This document shows, piece by piece, positions 13,076 to 23,700 of a stretch of 64,000 nt of DNA. The stretch is from Hemibagrus wyckioides (lineage: Eukaryota; Chordata; Actinopteri; Siluriformes; Bagridae), in NCBI RefSeq assembly GCF_019097595.1, contig NC_080711.1, forward strand, positions 15,703,428 through 15,767,427, read 5' to 3'. The position numbers and the translations under genes were made by a program. Below the pieces are notes generated by a model, which saw only the letters and a list, made by a program, of their open reading frames with translations, searched no databases and had not been told where the DNA came from. Every line of letters starts with the position of its first letter. Positions within the stretch are counted from its first letter, which is position 1.

Positions 13076-13736
13076 TAAAATGATGCTGATGTTAAATAAT
13101 TCTAATTTTAATAAGGATGCAAAGGAAAGCAAACAGAACATAAAGCTGCATCTTTCCATCTCATACATCTCTTACATGTTACCACTGGTGGCGAAAATGC
13201 CTTGAGCAAAGGACATCATTTAGATGATAATGTAGAGTGAGAACTATAACTTTCAGTGTTTCAGTAAATTGTACATTTTAGCAGTGTACAAAGTCATTCC
13301 ATGTCTGATTCATATGGAAAAAAAAACCCACCCACCATTTACTTCTTTTACTTATTGATTCACATTTATGTACTTCACTTGATCATTCAATCATTACTTA
13401 CATGAAACATAACTTAAAACTTAATTTACCATCATATACATACAATGTCTGTAGGTTGAGCAGATTGCTGCTTTGCTTTGTCCAAGGGGGAAGCTGGTCA
13501 GTATGCGGTATGTGGTTGTGATGAGTACTCAGTTACATCATAAACAGTACTTATTCAGGTGTAAGTAAGTAACACATATAAGTAGGCTCCCTCAGTTCTT
13601 TTATGATTACAACAATCATGCAGTTTGTCAACAAGTGCAAAAGCGTCTGTCTTTACTGTGTCAAAAAGCTTTGTCTTTGAATAACATCTCCACATCTCAG
13701 ACAAACTTAATTCTATTAACGATTTTTTCCTTCACA
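13076..13736. other. Intergenic, nothing recognised
   Basis: AT-rich sequence between the composite repeat and the end of the TRIM gene. No exon, RNA gene or repeat structure could be supported. Confidence 0.5.
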
Positions 13737-13742
13737 TTTATT
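13737..13742 (-). terminator. Poly(A) signal AATAAA of the TRIM gene
   Basis: The minus strand reads AATAAA 91 nt after the TRIM stop codon at 13835-13833. This spacing suits a short 3' UTR. Confidence 0.6.
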
Positions 13743-13832
13743 GTTGGAAAGCATCAATCATAAAAGAAAATGTGTAAGTAGTTACTATAAAAATAACGAT
13801 GCATTAGAAATATATTTTCCTTGCAGCTGCCA

Positions 13833-14698
13833 CTACTGCAGTGTTGTTTTGAGTCCTTTGATTATAGTCATTGTGCTATCTGGATCTCTTAGCCATACGG
13901 CAGGACAGACAGGATCAGAAAACAGGGCCTGAAATCTGCAGCAGAGCTGGACCTTAAAGTCAGACACCAAGAAAAATGACAGCCACCCTCGGTCACAGTC
14001 CAACAACACTCCAATCTTCCCAGGAGGCTTCTCAGAAATCAGGTTTATCTCCTGGTTATGGGAGGCAAAAAATCCAGTGCTGGAATGTTTGGGGATTTTT
14101 TTGTCCTCATGCACAGTTGTTAAAGTACATTTGTTCTCTGTCAGCTCTAACACTTTCTCCTCCTCTTCTACATCTTCCACCACAGCTTGAGTTTCTCCTG
14201 TGTTGTCCTGTGGAAGACCTTCCTGGCTCTTATCTTTTTTAAGGTATGCCTTGAGTTTGCTTTTCTTTGATTCCAGATTGGGCACCTTGTGCTTTACAGC
14301 ACTTTCCTTAGCCAGTGACTTTGGTAACATTACTTCCCCATCTTTTCCTTCAGTATTGTTAGCCATCTTGTCAGTATCCTTGTTGTCCCCGTTGTTCTGC
14401 CACCTGACACACCACGATCTGCTGTCTTGGCCCAAGATCTGGTACCGGTCCTGACTGTTTTTGTAAGTCACACCCACGGCCCAGCTGCTAGCTTCATCCC
14501 CTGGTGGCTGAACCTCCCAGTAATGCTGCCCACTGCTGAATTCTTGAGAGCTCAGCACCCTGAAGCCTATCTCTTTGTTGACCTGGTAGTCTTTCCAGGT
14601 AAGGAGCCCACTGTGCTCCACTGTGACAGTCAGGCCATCCTCGGCGAGAAGCACTGAAGCACTAGCCGTGACTGGATCAAAGGTCACTCCACTGGAAT
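13833..14698 (-). other. TRIM PRY-SPRY exon with long charged insert
   Basis: The exon opens with 'VTFDPVTASASVLLAEDG' (PRY) and continues with 'SSGQHYWEVQ', 'SWAVGVTYK' and 'SWCVRWQNNG'. It then breaks into about 104 Lys/Glu/Asp-rich residues (about 14388 down to 14075). SPRY resumes at 'FFASHNQEINL', 'KIGVLLDCDRGWLSFFLV' and 'VCPAVWL', and the stop is at 13835-13833. In ordinary TRIM SPRY domains the two flanks are nearly adjacent in one exposed loop. The insert stays in frame, which argues that it is translated. Confidence 0.85.
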
Positions 14699-15730
14699 CT
14701 GTATAGAAAAGAGAGAATAACACAATCATTTATATACTACGAAAGACTAATAGTAATGTAGTATCAATAGTAATCCTCAGAATGCACTTGTCAGCAATCA
14801 ATCTGGTACATTTGAGGTTTACACTTTTCAGTGTATAAATAGAACTTTTCAGTCGCTAAAAATCAAATACAATCACAGCTATTGGATCACCATATTAAAA
14901 ACCTACATTTCAAAAGGTTGCCACGTCGTTTGCTGTGGCCGCTGACAGCTCTGAAGTCATCTGATTTCAAATCTGTAATTAAAAAACAATCCGTGATTCC
15001 ACTCACAGCAATGTAAATAGTGCAGCATGACTGGGGTGTCAAACTCGTTATAGGAAATAGGTTTATTTACACTCAAACACTTTATTAGGAAAAGCTACAC
15101 ATTCATGCCATTATGAAATCTATGAAATCAGCCAATGATGAAGCAGCAATGCAATGTGTAAAATAATGCAGATATGGTTTTGGTTAATGTTCACATCAAG
15201 CATCAGAATAGGGGAAAAATGTGTGCTCAGTAATTCTAACCATGTTATGATTGTCGCACGATGGGCTGGTTGATGTATTTCTATAACTGCTGATCTCCTC
15301 ACACACAACATTCTCGGGTTTACACAGCTCAGCAGACTGAAACACTATGTTAATAAGAGCAATCAACACAGAGTAGACTGGTTTAAGCTGACAGAAAGGC
15401 TACAGTAACTCAGATAACCACTCATTTTTGATGAACAGAAATGCATCTGAGATGCAGATGAGCTACAACAGCAGAAGACCTTGGTGGGTTCCACTTCTGT
15501 CAACCAAGAACATAAAGCTGAGGCTGCAGTGGACACACACTCACCAAAACTGGAAAAATATAGCTTGATCTGATCAATCTCAATTACTGCTGAGATACGC
15601 AGATGGATCAGAATTTGGCACCAACATCATGAATCCATAGACCCAACCATCTTGTGTTAACAATCCAGTCTGATGGAGGTGGTGTAACTGTGTGGGGAAT
15701 GTTTTCTTGCCTCACTTTAGACCTGTTACT

Positions 15731-15768
<38 letters not shown>

Positions 15769-18700
15769 TGAATGCCACACACTATTTGAGTATTGTTGCT
15801 GACTATGTGCATCCCTTCATGGCCACAATTTCCAGTATGATAATGCACTGTGTCACAATGCAAAAGGTTTCATAAACTTAACAATGAGTTCAGTGTTCTT
15901 CAGTGGCCTTCCCTGTCATGGATCTGAATCCAGTAGAAATCTTTAGGATGTGGCGCACCAGGAGATTTGCAGCATGAAAGTGCACCTGACAAATCTAAAT
16001 ATATAAACTCTCAAAAAGCATTTTATTAGGAACACTATACTAATATCGAGTAGGGCCTCCCTTTGTTCTCAATTCATGAATTCTATGTTAAAATGATTGC
16101 ATTACATGCACACACTCCACTCGCTGCAAATCTCTCTTGCTCATGTCATAGTATTATAATCTGGAGCTGAAATGGACTCTTTGGCAGCAAACCAACATTG
16201 CTGTGAATCCACCAAATTAGTTGTTTTGGTAACAGCATAAAATCAATATTTTTGCTAATGAAGAATTACATATCTTTAGCATATTTTGACAGTATCACAG
16301 TTTATGTCCCTTATTTTATGGGCCTATTTTGCCCCCTAGTGGACTAACAGAGACAAGCTTAGAATTGTGACACCTTGCCTTTGTCTCGTGTTTCCTCTCT
16401 TCTCTGCATCATGTCGTTGAGCTCAGATTCCAGGCTACTGTTAAGTTTCTGAAGATCCAAGATCATCATCATCTCCACAGCCTTGCCATCTAGTTGAACA
16501 TCTTGCAGCTGACCAGGCTCTGGAGGCAGTACTGGTAGAGGCTATACAAAGGGCAGCACATAGTAAATGCTTATTTGGAGCTTGTTCTCAACAAAAAATA
16601 CAGTCACATACTAACCAGAAGAAAGTTGATGTAGGAGTGATCACATCTGTACTCATTAAGCTTATCCATGATCTGTGATATGGAAAGCATATGATCATCC
16701 AGCTGTTTCTTCTGTTGTTCTATTTTTTGCAGAGCTCCCTTCTTCTCGTCTTCTATAAAGGATATGGCTCTGTTCTGGGCAAGTTTAGTGGTGTTCAGCA
16801 GCTCTTCAAAGCAGGCCTGAACATCTTCAGTCATCTTTTCTGCAGCATCCTGTGGATAAGAAACAAACTGTAGTGATGATACATAAATGAAATCATTCAA
16901 ATAAGAGCTAGTTTTAGGTCAAGCTGCACAGTTAGTAGGAAAGATTAGGAACAAAACCCACACCTACACTTTTTAGATACAGATGCAGTGCCTCACATAT
17001 GTATTCTCCTTGACCTTTTCCACATTATAGCCTGGATTTGAAAATGTACATTTGATTTAAACAGTATGTCTAACATTAAAGGTGTAAAATACTTTATTTA
17101 ATTGAAATCCAAATGTCTGTAAAAAATATTGAAAAATTCAAGAGGGTGAACAATGTAAATAAAATAACCAGTCTCTTAATGTTGAGTAAAGCTGTTTATC
17201 TCAAGCAGACATGCTTTTCTGACACGGTATCTTGCAGAATATCATTGCCATTAATACATTATTAGATTATATACTAAAGCTTTAATCCTAATTAGTATGT
17301 GTTGATAAAATGTTGACTATGAGGTGCTAGTGTTGAACCCTGGTGAACTCTAAACATCACTTAAATATGGCCTTTTCCAGCTTTTTCTGCTATGCCACAA
17401 TAAAAAGAAATTCTGAAAGTGATCTAAAAGAAAGTTATTGAAATTCATTAGGCTTTAAACAGTGAACCACAGTGAAAGCCATCTAACAATAGGGAAAACT
17501 GAAAACTGTGGTAAATTTTCCCCGAAGCGACCAGCTTATCAAAATTCCTCCAAATATGCATCAACTACTCATTCAGGAAGTCTCAAGAACCCAGAAGGAC
17601 ATCTAAGAGAACTGCAGGTCTTGCTTGCCTCAGATAAGGACAGCATTCCTGATCCCACCATTAGAAAGAGACCGGGCAAATATGGTATCCACAATAAAGC
17701 TGCAGTGCAAAAATCCCTGCTGACCAAATGGAACATAAAGGCTTGATTAGGCTGAGATTGATTAGGCCGAGCTGTTGCTTCGATCAAAAGTGACACTACT
17801 AGTTAGGTTTACCGGGCAATGGGGATAGCTGTTTGCCTGCTATAAAAGAAATGATCATTTAAATCTGTGAGCTGTGTTTTTTCATGTTTTAATTCTTATA
17901 TTACATTTTAGATTTGGATCTGAAAGCACTTAGTGAGATGAATATTCAAAAATACAGGCAATCTTAGTGAGATGAATATTCAAAAATACAGGCAATCCAG
18001 AGGGGAAAAAGAATTTTTCATGGTTTCAAAGCAGTTCTATCGATTCTATCCCCATGACTTTTGAATGTCTGTTTAAGATACTAGCTGTGCTCAGACTACA
18101 CTAAATAGAAAATATGAGAACAACATCAGCTTCGGTAAAGTGGACTTGTCTGTATGAAATTTTGCCAGTGTTTTCCTTTCCACCACTTTTGGATTACTTT
18201 TTAAAAGTAGTGTCAGCCCTTAACACATACCTTTAACAGCAGATTATTATGGCCTTCCTTGGCTGAATTTTGGTATAGTAAAAGAATAAAAAATATAGAA
18301 AGCTGTGTAGAATTGTGGTTCTGGGTTTTAGAGTCCTATAGTGACTGGAAGACCTCAAAAATAAACTCCGCTTAGTCTCTTAAATGTTACAACTGTCTGA
18401 AAAAGGGTCTGTATACCCAGTGATCTTACCGTTACACCCTCTGACATTATATCCAAAGCTTCCAAGAGTTCACTGGTGGCATCCTCTCTGTCCTGAGCTT
18501 CTGTTTTAACCGGCTGGATTGCAGCCTGAATGAATGAGTTATAATAGCAAGTATGTTATAATGAACAAATCAGCCATAGACTTAAATACAGATGATTAGG
18601 TTTCAAACCAGCTATTCTAAGTGAGAAGTGCTGCATACAAAGCAAAAGAATTCAGAAGTACAGTTTGCAAATAATACAAATTCAATCAATATTAAGAAAA

Positions 18701-19641
18701 TATGGGGTATGCTGTTTAATCAGAATTCCTTATCATTTCACCTCAAGATAATCTGGCTTCAATGCAAGTTTCTCCCATAGTTATTTTTGTTTGTATTTTT
18801 ATGAGATATCTTCTAACAATGCAGTAGCCTAAATTAAACCACTCTGATCCTGACAGGCAGTCACTAAGGATTTTGTAAATGCACTGCAAACACACATGTT
18901 CATGTTGAATGCTGACCGCTCTTGCAATGCTCATTTTGTCTTAATCTCTCACCTAGAGAGCCATGCTCTCAACCATGCTCCAAGAAAACTAGTAATTAAG
19001 CCAAGTTCTAAGCAGATTTGCTTAGCAACTATGCTCCTATTATTTCAGCTCACCTTCCAGTCTGTCCTCATTACCTCCACTGAGCGTGTTACACTTGCGA
19101 TGCTTTGCTGTACACTGCCAACAGATGGCAGCCCCGTGGTTCAAGCAGTAAACCTCAAGCAATTTGTTGTGCTTCGTACACAGCAGATCTGTGATGTCTG
19201 AAACTGGTGAGCACAGGCAGTGTTTGGCTAGAACTTGGCTATTCATATGGGGTGTTGCGTGCACATTGCAAAAGCTTGCCAGGCATGTCACACAGGTCTT
19301 GACTGCAGAAAGCTTCCTTCCCTCCTCACAGATGTCACAGCTGACCATTTTTTCTCTTGGAACTGAGACATCCGCAGACTCTGGCCACACCTTCTGAACA
19401 TGCTCCATTATAGCAGAGAGGATGGTGTTGGTCTTTAGGTTTGGCTTTGAGGGGAATTTGGTGCGGCAGTGGGGGCAGGAAACAGACAAGGAATATCTCC
19501 AGTGTTTGATAATGCAGGAATTACAAAAGTTGTGCCCACATGGTGTAGTCACAGGATTACTGAGGAGCGTCTGGCAGATGGCGCACAGTAGCTCATCTTC
19601 TGGAAGAAGCAGCGGGATAATAGGCGACTTGGTGGCCATCT
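13833..19641 (-). CDS. TRIM25-like E3 ubiquitin ligase (RING, B-boxes, coiled coil, PRY-SPRY)
   Basis: Six minus-strand coding exons are recognised: 19054-19641 (ATG at 19639-19637), 18430-18525 (96 nt), 16616-16849 (234 nt), 16379-16541, 14907-14972 and 13833-14698. The 96/234-nt pair is the usual coiled-coil layout of fish TRIM25/finTRIM-type genes. The RING is C3HC4, followed by two B-boxes, coiled coil and PRY-SPRY, so the product should be a RING E3 ligase, probably in innate immunity. Exons 2 to 6 join in frame only if exon 4 uses a GC donor. Exon 1 ends in phase 1 at its best donor while exon 2 needs phase 0; the six exons sum to one base too many. A missing exon, a one-base error, or a broken gene are all possible. 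The exact orthologue (trim25, a bloodthirsty-like or finTRIM member) is not settled. Confidence 0.8.
15050..16045 (+). mobile_element. Tc1-like transposase remnant
   Basis: Broken plus-strand coding relics read 'LVGSTSVNQEHKAEAA', 'GGVTVWGMFSCLTLDLL' and 'NATHYLSIVADYVHPFMAT', the DDE part of a Tc1 transposase. The ends contain 'actttattaggaaaagc' and 'ttttattaggaacactatac'. An (AATC)n run at 15733-15766 interrupts the frame, and stops abound. The same family occurs at 29090-29635. The element lies in a TRIM intron. Confidence 0.75.
16980..17770 (+). mobile_element. Degraded Tc1-like element (second family)
   Basis: The open frame at 17462-17746 resembles the N-terminal DNA-binding half of a Tc1 transposase ('STTHSGSLKNPEGHLRELQV', 'TIRKRPGKYGIHNKAAVQKS'). 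The DDE half is gone. Upstream AT-rich text with 'aaaaattcaagagggtgaac' resembles the terminal part of the same class. It lies in a TRIM intron. Confidence 0.65.
17874..18414 (+). repeat. 540-bp repeat, copy 1 (downstream of TRIM exon 2)
   Basis: It matches 20456-20975 along its length ('catggtttcaaagcagttct', 'agctgtgctcagactacact', 'gactggaagacctcaaaaat'), in direct orientation. It stops about 15 bp from the donor of exon 2. It contains a perfect 34-bp tandem duplication (17930-17963, 17964-17997) that copy 2 lacks. No coding capacity. Confidence 0.85.
19054..19639 (-). other. TRIM RING and B-box exon
   Basis: The RING reads 'CAICQTLLSNPVTTPCGHNF', then 'CNSCIIKHW' and 'CPHC': a full C3HC4 set, so E2 binding and ligase activity are expected. 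B-box 1 has 'CDICEEGRKLSAVKTCVTCL' and following His residues. B-box 2 reads 'CTKHNKLLEVYC...CWQCTAKHRKC', where a Cys stands at the place of the usual last His. A 5' splice acceptor lies 2 nt before the ATG, so the 5' UTR is mostly in an upstream exon. Confidence 0.88.
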
Positions 19642-20455
19642 CTGTTTGAGATAAAAAAAAAATAAAGAACAAAGCTTGTAGGTCATCAGGTCAATTCAAA
19701 TCTATATTTTGTAGAAAGCTGTGGTGACAAAAGTTAAGATATAATTGCAAAACATTTTCCAACAGTAGAACTGATAAAGTCCCTTTATAGTGCCAATGCT
19801 TTTAAATGATAAGACAACTCCTTTCACTTTGACTTCTAACTAGGCACAGCTCGCTGATGAATAGAAATGTATATAAAAGCCTGTTGTGGTTTTATGGAAG
19901 CTAGTAATGAAACATAGAAGGAATAATCTGCTGTTCCGTTTCAGTGAACTAGGATCTCATTTAAGGTGTGTTTCTGTTTCACATGCTACAAATCCACAGC
20001 AAGGGGTTCTGCCTGGTAATTTATCACGGTCTTTACTTCTCCTCATCTTAAACAGTCCTCTGCATAGCCTAGTACAAACTACATTTATTACACAGATTTA
20101 ATGGAGTCTGCCTGGGAAATAAAATGTGATTGTTTCTCTGTTCTTGACAGTGATGTGCACACTCTGTCCCAAGTCCTAGGAATCAAGGCTATTTGATAAC
20201 AACTGTTTTTCTTAAGTTAGCCAAGACGGAAGCAGAGAACTAGTTTAATCCAGTGGAATTTCACAGACTGAATGAATTTCATTACATGGAAGATGGCAAA
20301 TAATACTCATTATTCTATCCCATACCCAATAAAGCCACATTCTCCTTTTCCCCCAGACCCAGTTAGATATTACTTAAGAAAAAAAATCTTACAACATGGT
20401 TTGTCCTCATGAGTGAATCTGCAAGGTACTAACTAATCTAAAAAAATGACCAAAT

Positions 20456-20975
20456 TTTGTTTTTTCCATGTTTTAATTCTTATATAACATTTTATACTTA
20501 TACGCACTTAGTGAGATGAATATGCAAAAATACAGTAAGTCCAGATGGGGGAAAAATTATTTTTCATGGTTTCAAAGCAGTTCTATCGATTCTATCCCCG
20601 TGACTTTTGCATGTCGATTTAATGATACTAGCTGTGCTCAGACTACACTAAATAGAAAAATGAGAATAACATCATGAGTCACTGTGTTAGCTCCTGTGAA
20701 ATATCGCATACCTTCATTTTAAAGTGGACTCAACCGTATGAAATTTTGCCAATGTTTTCCTTTCCGCCACTTTTAGATTACTTTTTTATATAGTGGGTTC
20801 ACCATCTTATTATGGCCTTCATGGGCTGAATTTTGTTATAATAAAAGAAAAACAAAACAGGAAGCTGTGTAGGATTGTGTTTCTTAGTTTGAGAGTCCTC
20901 ATTTAGTGACTGGAAGACCTCAAAAATAAACTCTGCCTAGTGTCTTAAATGTTGCCCCTGTCTGAAAAAGGGTCT
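20456..20975 (+). repeat. 540-bp repeat, copy 2 (upstream of the RING exon)
   Basis: Partner of 17874-18414, in the same orientation, about 2.5 kb away. The two copies flank the RING/B-box exon and exon 2. They may be two insertions of one element or the trace of a local duplication. Confidence 0.85.
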
Positions 20976-21190
20976 GCCAATGGTCTGCTGAAACTTTTTT
21001 GTCAGTGTCCACCCTTGTGGATCCATTAAAAAAGACAGGAAGCTAGGAAAGGAGAGAACAAAGGGTTTCGGTTGTTGATCAACAATAATGATGAATATTA
21101 TAAAGACAAATTCCAAAGCAGATTCACAGCACTGCACATGCAAAAAAGAAAGCCAGAGTTTATCGTGATAAGATTTATCACTCTTCCTAC

Positions 21191-21305
21191 CTTGTTTAAC
21201 TTAGATATCTCCCCTGTGCTTCAGACACTGCTCGGTGCGCTGGAGTCAGAAGTGGTTATGGAGAGGTGGCTCACGTCCTGAGCTCGTGACATCACGCCCA
21301 CTTCC
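21191..21305 (-). other. Probable non-coding first exon of the TRIM gene
   Basis: The minus strand shows donor 'AACAAG|gtagga' at 21190, fitting a 5' UTR exon that would splice to the acceptor at 19642 just before the ATG. The upstream limit of the exon is not visible and is set by the promoter motifs. Confidence 0.5.
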
Positions 21306-21420
21306 CCTGAAACGAAACTTCAGCAGTGCTGTAATATCATTTGCTCTAAATCGAAAGCTCTTTTTCTTTGCGGGGTGAATCAGCAAATAATGCCACAGAC
21401 GCCTTCAGTGAACCGAATCA
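21290..21420. promoter_or_regulatory. Candidate bidirectional promoter between the TRIM gene and rnf213
   Basis: The inferred first exons of the two genes point away from each other across this short stretch. It contains 'ctgaaacgaaactt' at 21307-21320, which carries the IRF core AANNGAAA followed by CT, close to an interferon-stimulated response element. It also has a CRE-like 'tgacatca' at 21287-21294. No TATA box is evident at a usual distance. Assignment as a promoter is inferred from geometry and motif. Confidence 0.5.
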
Positions 21421-21474
21421 GCGTGACACTCTTTAACCTGACTAATATTAAAAGACAGCGATACACCTGTAAAG

Positions 21475-22396
21475 GTAAGGGAACTGTTCTGTCTGAACAT
21501 CTTGCTGCGTGCGCGTGTTTATATTTTTACCGGAAGTAGTTAGCGAAACGATAGCTAACATAAACATAAACGACGTTACTTTTTTTTTTTTTGGTGTGGC
21601 GTTGTTTTTGTTTTCATTTTGTCGTTTTTATCGTGCACACTTGTAACGTAACGTTAGCTAGCAAGCAAGCAAGCTGTACCTTCATGCTAGATAGCTGATA
21701 AGAGAAGTGCTAGCTAGCTTGCTGGCTGTCGTGACATGTTTCCCGGTGCGCGTGCCTTCAACTACTGCTGTAGGTTACTCTAAATTAGTTGGTTAACTAG
21801 CTCTTTCGCTAGCTTAGCTTAACTAACTACATCTTTTATACCAGTTAGTGAGAGTGGACAGGCTACTTTGCTTTAAACCTGCTCACTATTCATTTATATG
21901 TTAACAGGTAAATACATTATACGTGTGTTTTAACAGTGTCTTTGACTACTGTTAGAGAAATGTCTTAAGGTCATTGAGGTAAACAAATTGCTAGTAGATA
22001 TCAGGGAAAGGCAGGGAAATAAATGGCCAGTGAGTGAAGGCATGACTGGTGTAGCTATAACTAAAATGGCCACTCGAGTATTTGCTTATTAGCACCATTT
22101 GTTAGTTTAAAGCTCTTGTGAAGACCTAGAAGTAAAACAAAGACCTCATACAGAACAAACAAAGAATACAGTAAACATGATTACAAAGGGTTATTGAGGT
22201 TTGGAGCAACACAGAGAGAGAGAGAGTCAATAAAATGTGCATACAATGGCACTTGGGTTGTAAATAAAACTTAGTAAGGATATTAACCCAGAGATTATGT
22301 TGAAATAATTTCTGCTTATCTTAAAACGAGTTTGATAACTATGAGGACATTATATTATTATTATTATACTATTATATAATACAATTTCAGCTTAGA
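21475..22396 (+). other. rnf213 intron 1, proximal part
   Basis: No exon or recognised repeat apart from short simple runs ('agagagagagag', 'attattattata'). It could hold 5' regulatory sequence, but no motif was distinct enough to list. Confidence 0.4.
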
Positions 22397-23297
22397 TGTA
22401 CACTATATTGCCAGAAGTTTTGGGACAACCCAAACCCCAATAGTGATTTGTTTGGTTCATTTTAGTTGTTCCTGTTTGGACAGTACACAACATCTGGGTG
22501 CGCAGTGAGCCAGCTGTTGGATTATTATTGTTATTGATTTCATTACTCCATTTAATTGCTGGAAATGGAGCACAGGAATGTAAATTTAGTCAGACTCAAA
22601 GAGGACCAAAAGGGCGAGCTGGAAAGTGTCCTCATCCTTATCCTCATGCTTTAAACTACCTTGACCGTGTAGGTTAATTAACACCGGGAACTGATCCTTA
22701 TTTGGGAATTGACATTTGTGGTCACAGCTAATACGATTATTCTGTACGATTATGTCAGGTATATTGCCAAACGTTTTGGGACAACCCTCCAACTCATTGA
22801 ATTCAGCTGTTGTTTTTCAGGGGTTGGACTTGGCCCCTTTGTTCCAGTGAAAGAAGCTTTTAATGCTTCAGCATACCAAGATGTTTTGGACAATTTCATG
22901 CTCCCAACTTTGTGGGAACAGTTTGGGGATGGCCCATTCCTGTTCCAACATGACTGCACACCAGTGCACAAAGCAAAGTCCATAAAGACATGGATGAGCG
23001 AGTTTAGTGTGGAGTAACTTGACTGGCCTCTACAGAGTCCTGACCTCAACCCGATAGAACACCTTTGGGATGAATTAGAGCAGAGACTCTAAGCCAGGTC
23101 TTCTCATCTAACATCAGTGCCTGACCTCACAAATGTGCTTCTAGAGAAATGGCCAAAAAATTTCCATAAACACACTCCTAAACCTTTCCAAAAGAGTTTA
23201 AACTGTTATAGCTTTTGAAGGGTGGGCCAACTCCATATTACATTCATGTGCATGTAAAGGCAGACATCCCAAAACGTTTGGCAATATAGTGTATTTT
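22397..23297 (+). mobile_element. Tc1-like element carrying a second repeat, copy 2 of the composite
   Basis: The ends are 'cactatattgccagaagttt' (22400) and 'aaaacgtttggcaatatagtg' (near 23293). Between them lies a repeat block (22441-22755) shared with 12180-12530, then a second inner TIR-like 'tattgccaaacgttttggga', then a transposase relic with 'GLGPFVPVKEAFNASAYQDV' and 'FLFQHDCTPVHKAKSIKTWM', followed by a stop. Related to, but more decayed than, the element at 32010-33236. Confidence 0.75.
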
Positions 23298-23568
23298 ACA
23301 CATTATAGGTTAGATATACAACTGATCGCTTTAATAGGAACCTGTACACCTGCTCATTTAGGCATTTATTCAGCAGAACAGTGCCTAAAATCATGCAGAT
23401 ACAGGTTTTCATGCAGATACAGTGTTTTGTTATAACCCTAATTGTGCTTAATAGTGTTTTAATGGCTTATGTAGTTTTATATACATAACTATCTGTCACT
23501 GTTGTGTTCACATCTTCATATTTGTACCTTAGTTTATAGTTTAAGCCAACAACAAAGACCCTGAAAAC

Positions 23569-23571
<3 letters not shown>

Positions 23572-23615
<44 letters not shown>

Positions 23616-23700
23616 AATAATAACAATAACAATAATAATAATAATAACAACACCAACAACAGTATTTTGTTATTATTATTATCATTATTATTATTATTAC
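23572..23700. repeat. (TTA)n/(AAT)n microsatellite
   Basis: Imperfect runs of TTA, then AAT with AAC variants, then TTA again. The 'poly-Leu/Ile/Asn' open frame on the minus strand is an artefact of it. Confidence 0.95.

Larger units (their letters stand above)
14907..18525 (-). other. TRIM coiled-coil and linker exons 2-5
   Basis: Exon 2 (18430-18525) and exon 3 (16616-16849) encode a Glu/Lys/Gln-rich helix with 'EKMTEDVQACFEELLNTTK' and 'QKIEQQKKQLDDHMLSIS', ending at 'HSYINFLL', the usual end of this TRIM exon. Exon 4 (16379-16541) adds 'LDLQKLNSSLESELNDMMQ'. Exon 5 (14907-14972) is a 22-residue basic linker ending '...SKRRGNLLK'. Exon 4 to 5 requires donor 'AAAG|gcaagg'; the nearby GT site would give a stop in exon 5. 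Confidence 0.75.
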
